64,000 bases of DNA, from positions 4,340,001 to 4,404,000 of the forward strand of contig NZ_CP080598.1 of the NCBI RefSeq assembly GCF_019598945.1, given 5' to 3'. Numbering within the stretch: position 1 is the first letter of the stretch; each line of letters begins with the position of its first letter. The translations under genes were made by a program, and so were the position numbers. Origin of the DNA: Sphaerospermopsis torques-reginae ITEP-024 (GTDB taxonomy: Bacteria > Cyanobacteriota > Cyanobacteriia > Cyanobacteriales > Nostocaceae). This document shows positions 50,966 to 60,064 of this stretch, one piece after another. The notes beneath the pieces were generated by a model that saw only the letters and a program-made list of their open reading frames with translations, ran no database searches and was not told where the DNA came from.

Positions 50966-53919
50966 GGGTTTTGGGGTGGGTATTGTTTTAATACTTGTTG
51001 CAGATATTTTCCTGTGTGGGAATGGGGGTTTTCTGCTATTTGTTCTGGTGTTCCTGCTGCTATTATTTCTCCTCCTTTGTCTCCTCCTTCTGGTCCTAAG
51101 TCTATTACCCAATCTGCACAACGAATAACGTCTAAGTTATGTTCTATTACTAAAATTGAGTTTCCTTTGTCTACTAATCTTTGGAGAACGTCTAATAATT
51201 TATGAACGTCGTAAAAAGACAACCCGGTTGTTGGTTCGTCTATTAAATATAATGTTTTTCCGGTTGCGCGTCGAGATAATTCTGTTGCTAATTTCACCCG
51301 TTGCGCTTCTCCTCCTGATAATGTGGTGGCTGGTTGTCCTAGTTGTACATATCCTAATCCTACGTCTACTAATGTTTGTAATCTGGTGACTGCTTTGGGA
51401 ATGTTTTCACAAAATGCTAATGCTTCTTCAACGGTCATGTTTAAAACGTCGGAAATTGATTTTTCTTTGTATTTCACTTGTAGGGTTTCGCGGTTATATC
51501 TTGCTCCTTTACAAACTTCGCATTGTACATAAACGTCTGGTAAAAAGTTCATTTCTATGACGTTTACTCCTTGTCCACTACACGCTTCACATCTGCCACC
51601 TTTGACGTTGAAGGAAAATTGTCCTGGTTTATATCCTCTGGTTTTAGCTTCGATGGTTTGGGAAAATACATCTCTAATGACATCAAAAACTCCTGTGTAG
51701 GTTGCAGGGTTTGATCTGGGTGTTCTGCCTATGGGTGATTGATCTATAACTATGGCTTTATCTACACAGTTTAATCCTTTTATTTCTTCGATTTCTTTGG
51801 GAAGTGGTACTCTTTTTAAAAGATGATGTTGTAATGCTGGATATAGTAATTCGTGGATTAATGTTGATTTTCCTGAACCAGAAACTCCAGTCACAGCAAC
51901 CAGTTTTCCTAAGGGAATTTCTACATCTATGTTTTTTAAGTTGTTACGATGGGCGTTTTTTATTCTTAAACTTCTACCGTTTCCTTCTCTTCTTGTTCCA
52001 GGGGTATGAATTACTCTTTTTCCTGATAGGTAAGCACCTGTTAATGATGCTTCTGCATTTAATAAGTCTTCTATATTTCCCTGTGCAATAATATTTCCCC
52101 CATGAATACCAGCACCGGGTCCAATATCAACTATATGATCTGCTTCCCGAATAGTTTCTTCATCATGTTCAACAACTATTAATGTATTTCCTAAATCTCG
52201 TAATTTGGTTAAAGTTTTCAACAATCTTCCGTTATCTCTTTGATGCAAACCGATACTTGGTTCGTCTAAAACATAAAGAACTCCTGTTAAACCAGAACCG
52301 ATTTGTGTAGCTAATCTAATTCTTTGTGCTTCTCCTCCTGATAATGTCATTGCCGGACGATCTAAGGTTAAATAATCCAAACCTACATCTAATAAAAATT
52401 GTAATCTAGCTTTAACTTCCCGTAAAACTAAATCAGCAATTTGCATTTGTCGGGGACTTAATTGCAAATTTTCTACCCTCTCCCGACATTCCCGAATTGA
52501 CACACTCGTTAAATCTAAAATTCCATATTGTCCTAACTTCACAGCTAAAGCTTCCGGCTTTAATCTTTTCCCTCCACAAACTTCACAAGGTTGATCTATT
52601 AAAAATTCCTCTAACTTCTGCTTAACTAACTCCGTTCCTCCCTCATATTGCCGTTGCAAAATGGGAATTACACCTTTAAAACTCTGCTTTCTCTGTGTCT
52701 CTGTGGTTCGTTTCTCTTCCCCAAATAAAACTATTTGTTGCTGTTCTCTGGTTAAGTTCTTCCATTGAGTTTGTAACTCAAATCCATAATCTAACCCTAA
52801 AGTATATAATAACTCTAAATAATAGGAATTTTCCTTTTCTGACCAAGGTGCGATCGCTGCATAAATCGGTGCTTCGGGATTAGGTATCAATAACTCCTCA
52901 GAAAACCTTCTTAAAGTGCCAATTCCATGACAGTGAGAACAAGCACCATAGGGAGAATTAAAAGAAAACAAACGGGGTGATAATTCTTCCATTACCGCAC
53001 CATGTTCTGGACAAGCAAAGTTTTCTGAAAATACCATTTCTGTGGGTAATTCTTGTTCGGAAATACCTTGACTTTCCTCCCCATTTCCTATATACTTACT
53101 ATGTTGTCGCTCCTGCGCTACTTTATTTGATGTATCATTTAATACCTCAATTGCAGCAATTCCGTGAGATTGCTTGAGGCAGGTGGTGAGAGAATCAACC
53201 AAACGTTCTTGTATACCGTCTTTTTTAACGAGCCTGTCAATAACCAGTTCTATATTATGTGTAATATTTTTATCCAATTCAATAGAATCTGAGAGTTCTA
53301 ACACCTCTCCATCCACCCTGATCCGAACAAAACCTTGAGCGGCTAAACTAGAAATGAGTTTGCGGTGAGTACCCTTTTTCCCCCGGACAACCGGTGCAAG
53401 AATTTGGAAACGGGTGCGGTCAGGAAGTGCAAGGATGCGATCGCACATTTCGTCAATGGTTTGGGGGGAAATAGAGCGATCGCAGTGAGGACAATGGGGT
53501 TCACCAGCACGGCCATAAAGCAACCGCAGATAATCATAAATTTCCGTGACTGTTCCCACTGTAGAACGGGGGTTGTGGGAAGTTGATTTTTGGTCAATGG
53601 AAATAGCAGGACTTAAACCCTCGATAGATTCCACATCGGGTTTATCCAACTGACCCAAAAATTGCCGAGCATAAGCACTCAGAGATTCCACATAACGCCG
53701 TTGACCTTCTGCAAAAATGGTATCAAAGGCCAAAGAAGACTTACCCGAACCAGAAACACCAGTAAACACAATTAACTGATCGCGGGGTAATTCCAAATCA
53801 ATATTTTTGAGATTATGCTGCCTAGCGCCCCGAATACGAATAGTATTTTGCTGGTTTTTTTGGCTATTTTGGGGATAGGGAAGGCGATCGCTTAAAGTTG
53901 TTGCTAGGTGTTCTGACAT
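50959..53919 (-). CDS. uvrA: UvrABC system protein A
   Basis: 986 residues, the damage-recognition ATPase of nucleotide excision repair, with two ABC modules: Walker A GVSGSGKSSLAFD (first) and GVSGSGKSTLIHE (second), signature motifs LSGGEAQRIRLA and LSGGEAQRVKLA, and zinc modules CPHCDRSISPQTIDEMC, CEVCGGKRL and CEACSGQG..CEVCKG. Near residue 405 a short stretch (KRTTETQRKQSF) is encoded by a sequence like the extragenic repeats (CTCTGTGTCTCTGTGGTTCG in the genome strand), where homologues have unrelated residues; the frame is intact. The stop is at the edge of another repeat block. Confidence 0.97.
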   Translation of the reverse strand: MSEHLATTLSDRLPYPQNSQKNQQNTIRIRGARQHNLKNIDLELPRDQLIVFTGVSGSGKSSLAFDTIFAEGQRRYVESLSAYARQFLGQLDKPDVESIEGLSPAISIDQKSTSHNPRSTVGTVTEIYDYLRLLYGRAGEPHCPHCDRSISPQTIDEMCDRILALPDRTRFQILAPVVRGKKGTHRKLISSLAAQGFVRIRVDGEVLELSDSIELDKNITHNIELVIDRLVKKDGIQERLVDSLTTCLKQSHGIAAIEVLNDTSNKVAQERQHSKYIGNGEESQGISEQELPTEMVFSENFACPEHGAVMEELSPRLFSFNSPYGACSHCHGIGTLRRFSEELLIPNPEAPIYAAIAPWSEKENSYYLELLYTLGLDYGFELQTQWKNLTREQQQIVLFGEEKRTTETQRKQSFKGVIPILQRQYEGGTELVKQKLEEFLIDQPCEVCGGKRLKPEALAVKLGQYGILDLTSVSIRECRERVENLQLSPRQMQIADLVLREVKARLQFLLDVGLDYLTLDRPAMTLSGGEAQRIRLATQIGSGLTGVLYVLDEPSIGLHQRDNGRLLKTLTKLRDLGNTLIVVEHDEETIREADHIVDIGPGAGIHGGNIIAQGNIEDLLNAEASLTGAYLSGKRVIHTPGTRREGNGRSLRIKNAHRNNLKNIDVEIPLGKLVAVTGVSGSGKSTLIHELLYPALQHHLLKRVPLPKEIEEIKGLNCVDKAIVIDQSPIGRTPRSNPATYTGVFDVIRDVFSQTIEAKTRGYKPGQFSFNVKGGRCEACSGQGVNVIEMNFLPDVYVQCEVCKGARYNRETLQVKYKEKSISDVLNMTVEEALAFCENIPKAVTRLQTLVDVGLGYVQLGQPATTLSGGEAQRVKLATELSRRATGKTLYLIDEPTTGLSFYDVHKLLDVLQRLVDKGNSILVIEHNLDVIRCADWVIDLGPEGGDKGGEIIAAGTPEQIAENPHSHTGKYLQQVLKQYPPQNPL

Positions 53920-54087
53920 ATTGGCAGAGAGAAGGTTACACAGTGAAACAGTCCTTAATAATAACGTAATTTTCTGATCTTTGAAATCTTCTCTCTTTTC
54001 TTCCTTCGTGTCCTTTGCGTCCTTTGCGGTTCGTTCTGATTTTCAATTATTATAAAATTAGTAAAAAATATTGCTGAGGAGAGAATT

Positions 54088-54828
54088 ATGATTTTGCAAA
54101 TCTCAGCCCCAGAACAAACAGAAGTCATCTACCCTGACTGTGACGGACAACCAGTGGCTAATAACACAATTCAATTTCGATGGTTAGTAGAAATCAAACA
54201 AAATCTTGATTATCTATTTATAAATGATCCTAACGTATTTGTGGCTGGTGATTTATTTTGGTATCCGGTAGAAGGGAAAAATACCATTGTCACCGCACCT
54301 GATGTTTTAGTAGTTTTAGGAAGACCGAAAATTGATAGACTTTCCTATTTACAATGGAGAGAAGATAATATTCCACCCCAGGTAGTTTTTGAAATTCTTT
54401 CTCCCAGCAATACAAAAATAGAAATGGAGAAAAAATTACTATTTTATGATCGTTATGGAGTCCAAGAATACTATATATATGATCCAGAAAATAATGATTT
54501 TCAAGGATGGTTAAGAGGGGAGGATATTTTAGAACCTATTCCCCCAACCCAAGAATATATTAGTCCTCTTTTGAAAATTCGGTTTTTACTGACGGATGAA
54601 ACCTTAGAAATATATCATCCTGATGGTAAACCTTTCGCAAGTTATGATCAAATTGTTCAAGAAAAAGAACAAGAAAAACAACGTGCCGAACAAGAAAAAC
54701 AACGTGCAGAAAAAGCAGAACAAGCAAGAAAAGATGCTATTCCCAAACTGTTAGCAATGGGTTTGAGTGTGGAACAAGTAGCAGAAGCTTTAAGTTTAGC
54801 AGTGGAGGAAGTAACAACAATGATATAA
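54088..54828 (+). CDS. Uma2-family protein with C-terminal coiled coil
   Basis: 246 residues. Uma2 nuclease-like fold (VIYPDCDGQPVANNTIQFRW, then APDVLVVLGRPKIDR and VVFEILSPSNTKIEMEKKLL) followed by a Lys/Glu/Gln-rich coiled coil (EKEQEKQRAEQEKQRAEKA) and a short helical module (AIPKLLAMGLSVEQVAEALS) like the C-terminus of Rpn/PD-(D/E)XK transposase-type proteins. AGGAGAG ribosome binding site. Convergent with the downstream kinase gene. Confidence 0.88.
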   Translation: MILQISAPEQTEVIYPDCDGQPVANNTIQFRWLVEIKQNLDYLFINDPNVFVAGDLFWYPVEGKNTIVTAPDVLVVLGRPKIDRLSYLQWREDNIPPQVVFEILSPSNTKIEMEKKLLFYDRYGVQEYYIYDPENNDFQGWLRGEDILEPIPPTQEYISPLLKIRFLLTDETLEIYHPDGKPFASYDQIVQEKEQEKQRAEQEKQRAEKAEQARKDAIPKLLAMGLSVEQVAEALSLAVEEVTTMI

Positions 54829-54878
54829 AATTAGGTATGAGATATTTGTTAGATATTTGAAACTTGAAATTATTCCCC

Positions 54879-54928
54879 AACTCGATTTATTAAATTAAAC
54901 TTTCAATTAAAATATAAATCGAGTTTTT
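54879..54928. terminator. Bidirectional terminator between convergent genes
   Basis: AACTCGATTTA and TAAATCGAGTT form a stem (loop about 27 bases) with A-rich left and T-rich right ends, between the Uma2 and kinase genes. Confidence 0.65.
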
Positions 54929-54941
54929 AATTTCATCTATT

Positions 54942-55988
54942 TTAAAAATCAACTGTAGGTATACTATTACTATGATCATTTTTTAACTGCATACTAGAAT
55001 TAACTGCATTACCAGGAAGAGAAATAAAGGAACTTGCACCCCATCCTAATAATAATCCCATAATACTTAAACCCAAAATAGTGAAATTCCTTTGATTATA
55101 TATTCCTGAATAAACATTAATTAATTGATTTTTTTCACCCATCACCGGAATAGGTGTTAATGCTGCTAAAGCATCCGCCGCATTAGCATAACGATGTTTA
55201 CGATTTGGTGCAACCATTTTCTTTAACCATGATCGAAAACTCGGACTGATATAAGGAAGTAATGTATGAAAATTAGACCGATAATTTTCATCAATTAACT
55301 TACCAATATTAGCACTAATAGTATTAGTAAGTAAACAAATTAATGTTACACCTAAACTATATAAATCTGAAGCTGCTGTTAAAGGATGTCCAAATTCCGC
55401 TTCTGGGGGAATAAACCCCGGAGTACCAGCAACCAATGTACTCAAAACTGCTTTTTCATCCTGTTTTTTTGCTAAACCAAAATCTACTAAATAAGCTTGT
55501 AATTGCTGGTCTACTAAAATATTATCTGGTTTGATATCTCGATGAATAATTTTAGGTTTTTGTTCTTGTAGATAAACTAAAATCTCTAAAATTGATAAAG
55601 CAATTTCCTTTATTTCTTGGGGATGAAAGCAGCGTCTCAAACCTAATGATGGGGCGTTTTTATATTCTTGGACTAAATAGAAACATCCTGGTGTTTCAAA
55701 AGAATCTATATAATGAGGGATGCGGGGATGATTTAATCTTTGTAAAAACTGCATTTCCCTTTCATAAGCTTTCACACCATACCAGTCAGCAGTCGTATTT
55801 GCAAAACAAAATTCCTTAATTACTACTTGTTTTTGAGAGTTGATATGATTAGCTAAATAAGTAATGCGTCCTCCTTCTGAGTTTCTACCTAATTCTTGAA
55901 TTACTTGATAGCCAAATGCGGAAAAATCTGGATAATTGTTGTAGGGTTTATTCTCTTTATATCCATGATTGACATCAAACTCTATCAT
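54942..55988 (-). CDS. Hanks-type Ser/Thr protein kinase with C-terminal membrane helix
   Basis: 348 residues from ATG 55988. Kinase core: Lys in VVIKEFCF, catalytic IIHRDIKPDNIL, DFG in YLVDFGLAKK, PGFIPPE and ASDLYSLGVTLICLLT, all present, so active. The glycine loop is weak (ELGRNSEGGR), as usual in this cyanobacterial subfamily. After the kinase (to about 285) one membrane helix (FTILGLSIMGLLLGWGASSF) anchors it, leaving a short outside tail. Substrate unknown. Confidence 0.92.
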   Translation of the reverse strand: MIEFDVNHGYKENKPYNNYPDFSAFGYQVIQELGRNSEGGRITYLANHINSQKQVVIKEFCFANTTADWYGVKAYEREMQFLQRLNHPRIPHYIDSFETPGCFYLVQEYKNAPSLGLRRCFHPQEIKEIALSILEILVYLQEQKPKIIHRDIKPDNILVDQQLQAYLVDFGLAKKQDEKAVLSTLVAGTPGFIPPEAEFGHPLTAASDLYSLGVTLICLLTNTISANIGKLIDENYRSNFHTLLPYISPSFRSWLKKMVAPNRKHRYANAADALAALTPIPVMGEKNQLINVYSGIYNQRNFTILGLSIMGLLLGWGASSFISLPGNAVNSSMQLKNDHSNSIPTVDF

Positions 55989-56077
55989 AAAAAACACATA
56001 TAAATGTTATTTTGTCAAGACAAAATTTGAAAAAAGATTGTCCTCAGTTGAGAGAGGAATTAGGTAACAGGTAATGA

Positions 56078-56115
56078 TATTCACCAATTACCCATTACCC
56101 ATTACCCATTACCAA
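56078..56115. repeat. (CCATTAC)n heptamer repeat
   Basis: Four copies downstream of the hydrolase gene at 56136. Confidence 0.85.
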
Positions 56116-56135
56116 TTCCAGATGATTTTGATGTT

Positions 56136-57050
56136 TTACCCTACGGACTTCCAGTTTTTCTGTGCTAACCAGTCAATAATTGCAGTGTTGACAATATCTG
56201 GAACTTCATCATGGGGACAATGACCGGCGTTAGCAATAGGCACAATTTTAATATCTTTGCCATTGTTTCCTGCATCTTCATAAATTTTAGCCCCGGTAAT
56301 TGGTGTCCAAGGATCATTTGCTCCCCAAATTACAAGTAAAGCTTGTTTTAATTTGGGTAATAGTTCTTCGGGTGCAGGTCCTGGTGGTGCAGTGAGGATG
56401 GAAGCAAAAACTTGTTGCGCTCCTGGATCACAAGATGGTGTATAAAGTAGATCGACAAGTTCATCAGTTACAGCATTGCGATCGCAATATACTTGATACA
56501 AAGTGCGGCGAATTTGTGATTTTTGGCGAATGCGGTTAAAAACAAATTTTCCTGTGACTGGGTTAGCTACCAACTTGTTAAAAGTAGCCATGAACACTCG
56601 TAAAACCGGGTTTAATTCATGGGGACGATGACTCAAACCACCAGCAGAATTTATTAATACTCCCCCAGTAGCAATTTCAGGATGTTCTGTGAGAATTATT
56701 AAACTCAACAGTGCGCCAATGGAATTTCCTATAAATATAGCCGGTGTTTGAATGTGTGCATCATAAAAATCTTTTAATAGTTTTACCCACACTTCCATGC
56801 TATAATCTATAGTCGCTTTGTCAGAACCACCAAAACCCAATAAATCCAAAGCAAACACCCGATAACCAGCATGGGCTAAAACAGGGATATTTTTGCGCCA
56901 GTGTCCTATAGAAGCACCAAAACCGTGAATGAGAACTAAAGGCTGACCTGTACCCATCACAGTATATTGAATTTTATAATTTTGCCAAGTCCAAACTTGT
57001 TTTTCTAATGTTTGTAAGTTCTCAGTTTGTAAGTTCTCGCTTGTTAACAT
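56136..57050 (-). CDS. Alpha/beta hydrolase (pheophytinase-like subgroup)
   Basis: 304 residues. HGFGASIGHWRKN oxyanion region, nucleophile elbow IFIGNSIGALLS (Ser), acid in VIWGANDPWTP and His in NAGHCPHDEVP: a complete catalytic triad. The overall pattern (WTWQNYKIQYTVMGTGQPLV at the start) resembles plastid/cyanobacterial hydrolases near pheophytinase, but the substrate is not proven. The N-terminus contains a doubled ENLQT encoded by a short tandem repeat. Confidence 0.85.
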   Translation of the reverse strand: MLTSENLQTENLQTLEKQVWTWQNYKIQYTVMGTGQPLVLIHGFGASIGHWRKNIPVLAHAGYRVFALDLLGFGGSDKATIDYSMEVWVKLLKDFYDAHIQTPAIFIGNSIGALLSLIILTEHPEIATGGVLINSAGGLSHRPHELNPVLRVFMATFNKLVANPVTGKFVFNRIRQKSQIRRTLYQVYCDRNAVTDELVDLLYTPSCDPGAQQVFASILTAPPGPAPEELLPKLKQALLVIWGANDPWTPITGAKIYEDAGNNGKDIKIVPIANAGHCPHDEVPDIVNTAIIDWLAQKNWKSVG

Positions 57051-57224
57051 GATTGGTTAAGATTCCTAAAGTATTGTTTCTTTATGGTAATCCTCCTGGC
57101 ATTCTAGACAAAACATGAGCGAAAAAACTACATAAGATGTACACTAGCACCTGTAACTTTCACGTAGCATCAAAATCACTACTAAATCTTACTTATTTAG
57201 TGGTCTAATGTCAGATCAAATACT

Positions 57225-58724
57225 ATGATTTTAAGTAGATTAACTAATTCTAGGAAAGTCCTGATAGCATCAGTTTCTATCATAGCCTTGTCGCCAATAC
57301 ATTCTACCTTGGCGGCATCTCAACTATCTGCTGTATCTGTTACAATCCCATCAAAAATCAATGATCAGCAGCTTTTAGCACAAGAAACTACTCAAGAGGA
57401 AGAAACATCAACTCCTACTGCTTCTGTCAGGAGAGAAAAGTCAGGTTTTAGTTTATATATTTGGCAACCGGGTGGTACAATTTCTGAAGTAATTGCCCGG
57501 ATATCTATTAAAGCGAAATATGGCGAGAAATATCACAAAGAAAGATTTTTAGGCGATTACAAATATAAGATTAAGCAAAAAGCCAAATTTGTCAATGGTT
57601 TTAAATTGGGCGATCGCATCGTTGTCCGATTGTATGATACTAAAAACCGTTTTATTGGCTACACTGAATTTGCTTGTTTACCTGATCATACAGCAGTAAA
57701 CCTCATTTTATCAGCCAAACCCAGCGAAAATCCCGTAGTTCGCGTTTTTTATGGTGTTGATAATAACGAAGATGGCATCGTTGACAGAGATGCAGCTATC
57801 AACTACGACTACTTCACAGAACTCAAAAACCAAAAAGTTACCTTCCTCACCAGTTCCGAAAATATCGACATTACTCAATACCAAGCAGCTGGTTTTGCTA
57901 ACGTTGCTAAAACCAGTGTTTATCCTGCAACCTTCAGCGAAGGTGAGTTTGCCTTAGCAGGTAAAACCATTCCCGTTTATGATCCTAAACTAGCACCAGC
58001 CTTAACATCTATTCCTGGCAGTTTGGTACAGTTAACCCAACTGAGTAACAACGCTACCTATCAACTAAACGAGTTATTAGCTAAATATCGTTCCGTAGGT
58101 GTAGCTAGGGGTATTCGAGTCAACTTTTCTGATATTCCCCAAGACTACTGGGCTAAAGATTATATCGCCGAATTGGCAGCAATGGAAATCATAGATGGTT
58201 ATCCTGATGGTACATTTCGTCCTAACGCCCCAGTCACCCGCGCCCAACTAGCCGCCCTATTGCAAAAAGTCTTTATTAAAAGTAAAGTGCGAAATGCCCC
58301 CGCTTTTCGAGATGTTCCTAAAAATTATTGGGCGTATGATGCCATCCGCGAAACTTACGAAATGGGCTTTTTCACAGTTGTTAACAGCAGAAACTTTAAC
58401 CCCACACAAAAACTTACCCGTCTTGATGTTTTAATCACCTTAGCAAAAGGATTAAATTATAAATTTACCGGTTCCACAAAAGATATATTATCCATTTATC
58501 AAGATGCTGCCACTATCAGAAGCGAACATCGAGAATTTATCGCGGCTTTAACACAAAATGGTGTAATTGTCAACTATCCTAATGTAAGATTATTGAATGG
58601 TAGAAAACAAGCTACCAGAGCCGAAATTTGTGCTTTAATCTACAGAGCTATGGTAAGTGCAGGTGAGGCTGCTAATTTTGCATCAAAATATACAGTTAAA
58701 CCTGTGAGAAAAGGTGACAGGTGA
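57225..58724 (+). CDS. Exported S-layer-homology (SLH) domain protein
   Basis: 499 residues: signal peptide (VLIASVSIIALSPIHSTLAA), Thr/Glu-rich linker, a DUF4114-free beta domain of unknown type (about 70-280), then three SLH modules (about 300-480), the first with DYWAKDYIAELAAMEIIDGY and the second with NYWAYDAIRETYEMGFF. SLH domains tether proteins to the peptidoglycan or its secondary polymer. The last codons (KGDR) and the TGA stop come from a GTGACAG heptamer repeat that continues into the next gene, so the original C-terminus may be altered. Confidence 0.88.
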   Translation: MILSRLTNSRKVLIASVSIIALSPIHSTLAASQLSAVSVTIPSKINDQQLLAQETTQEEETSTPTASVRREKSGFSLYIWQPGGTISEVIARISIKAKYGEKYHKERFLGDYKYKIKQKAKFVNGFKLGDRIVVRLYDTKNRFIGYTEFACLPDHTAVNLILSAKPSENPVVRVFYGVDNNEDGIVDRDAAINYDYFTELKNQKVTFLTSSENIDITQYQAAGFANVAKTSVYPATFSEGEFALAGKTIPVYDPKLAPALTSIPGSLVQLTQLSNNATYQLNELLAKYRSVGVARGIRVNFSDIPQDYWAKDYIAELAAMEIIDGYPDGTFRPNAPVTRAQLAALLQKVFIKSKVRNAPAFRDVPKNYWAYDAIRETYEMGFFTVVNSRNFNPTQKLTRLDVLITLAKGLNYKFTGSTKDILSIYQDAATIRSEHREFIAALTQNGVIVNYPNVRLLNGRKQATRAEICALIYRAMVSAGEAANFASKYTVKPVRKGDR

Positions 58725-58745
58725 CAGGTGACAGGTGACAGTGAG
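58713..58745. repeat. (GTGACAG)n heptamer spanning a gene junction
   Basis: Four to five copies. It supplies the end and stop of the SLH gene and the GTG start of the SpeD-like gene, which are in the same frame. Confidence 0.85.
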
Positions 58746-59111
58746 GAAATATTGATTAAGTCACATCATTTTTCTGCAATTTTACCAGTTCAACAGACTG
58801 TTTTTAATTGGCAGAAAACAGATTTTATAGAAGTTTTAAAAAAAGCTGCTGATACTGCGGAACTGACTGTAGTCGGTGAAGTGAGTTTTGCATTTCAACC
58901 CCAGGGAGTATCAGCAGTGATTTTATTAGCAGAGTCTCACATAGCATTACACTTTTGGCCGGAGGAAAGCAAAGTTACTATTGATATTCATATCTGTGAT
59001 TATCAAAAGGATAACCTACAAAAAGCGCAATTTTTAACACAGCTACTCACCCAAGAATTTAGTAGTTGTGAATATCTGAATAATTGGCATTATTTCTCAA
59101 TTGATAATTGA
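58728..59111 (+). CDS. speD: S-adenosylmethionine decarboxylase-like protein
   Basis: 127 residues from GTG 58728; a TTG at 58752 is another option. SpeD pattern: FQPQGVSAVILLAESHIALH with Ser70 as the self-cleavage/pyruvoyl residue and His71, FWPEE, then DIHICDY with Cys90 as the proton donor. It would make decarboxylated SAM for aminopropyl transfer, or act as an arginine/ornithine decarboxylase, as some short bacterial SpeD homologues do. It lies opposite to and 74 bases from the DUF350-FemX-SpeE-DUF4178 operon, which links it to that system. Confidence 0.85.
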   Translation: MTGDSEEILIKSHHFSAILPVQQTVFNWQKTDFIEVLKKAADTAELTVVGEVSFAFQPQGVSAVILLAESHIALHFWPEESKVTIDIHICDYQKDNLQKAQFLTQLLTQEFSSCEYLNNWHYFSIDN

Positions 59112-59150
59112 TAATTGATAATTGACAATTGTTTCATTTAAGGTTTAAAA
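59098..59150. repeat. ATTGATAATTG heptamer-type repeat
   Basis: TTGATAATTGATAATTGACA then ATTGTTTCATTTAAGG; the same pair of parts occurs at 33638 and, reversed, at 17355. Confidence 0.85.
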
Positions 59151-59185
59151 TAATATTTCTCCCCTACACCCTTACACCCCTGTTT

Positions 59186-60064
59186 TTAAAAACACCAAGC
59201 AATTAAAAAAGAAGCCGCAATATAAGCAAAAGCTTCTATTAAACCTGCACCCACATTAGGTATTTCTTGATTCACAATTTCATCGGAAATTTTCACACCG
59301 GGAACTAAAATTAAATCTGCTAACCAACGAATACCAATTAAAGAAAGCAAGCAAAATACTAAAATTAAACCATATTGGGTAAAACTAACTAACCAATTTG
59401 TAAACTCTGGATAAAAAGCCACTCTAACTATATTACCAGTGGCAATTAATAATCCTGCTAAAGCTACACCAGCGGCGGGGTTATTGCGGTTTTCTATTTC
59501 CGCAAATACATTATATTTAGTCACACGGGGATAAACAGAACTGACTACAACCAGCGTTACTAAACCTATTAACCAACAAACTAAAGATACCCACCAACTG
59601 CCATTTTCACCAGCTAAAGCTGAATTTAAAATTAAACCATTAGCAATATGATTTCCTGCTTCTACATTAGCAGCACCCAAATTTCTATCTTGAATAATTT
59701 CTCGTTCACAATTAAATTGTCGCAAAATAAATTTATCTCCTACCCATGCACCAGCTAACATAAAGATAATTGCTGTTGCACCATAGGTAGCTAAATTAAT
59801 ACCCTTGTCTTGCCAATTAATTGCAGTTTCTCCTAAAACACCACCCAACGCAATCACAATCCCAAAATAGTAACCTACTAAAGCAATAGCTACCGCAGGA
59901 TTATCTTTGACAAATAATTCTAAATTTAATTCTAACCGTCTGCGAAATAATTTTTGATAAGCTAATTGTCCTGCCCAAAATAAGCCAAAACCTACTACTA
60001 ATTCTATAACAATAATACCAGATTGAGTGAAAAATTTGCTAATTATTTCATTCATTTTAACCAC
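59186..60064 (-). CDS. DUF350-family membrane protein (two DUF350 units)
   Basis: 292 residues, about eight membrane helices. Two similar halves, each with four helices, give the doubled DUF350 (YjfL-type) layout: GQLAYQKLFRRRLELNLELF with KDNPAVAIALVGYYFGIVIA in the first and ENRNNPAAGVALAGLLIATG in the second. DUF350 proteins are inner-membrane proteins found with DUF4178, SpeD/SpeE and PspA-type stress genes; a channel-like role has been proposed. The start overlaps the end of the FemX-like gene by 8 bases. Confidence 0.87.
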   Translation of the reverse strand: MVKMNEIISKFFTQSGIIVIELVVGFGLFWAGQLAYQKLFRRRLELNLELFVKDNPAVAIALVGYYFGIVIALGGVLGETAINWQDKGINLATYGATAIIFMLAGAWVGDKFILRQFNCEREIIQDRNLGAANVEAGNHIANGLILNSALAGENGSWWVSLVCWLIGLVTLVVVSSVYPRVTKYNVFAEIENRNNPAAGVALAGLLIATGNIVRVAFYPEFTNWLVSFTQYGLILVFCLLSLIGIRWLADLILVPGVKISDEIVNQEIPNVGAGLIEAFAYIAASFLIAWCF

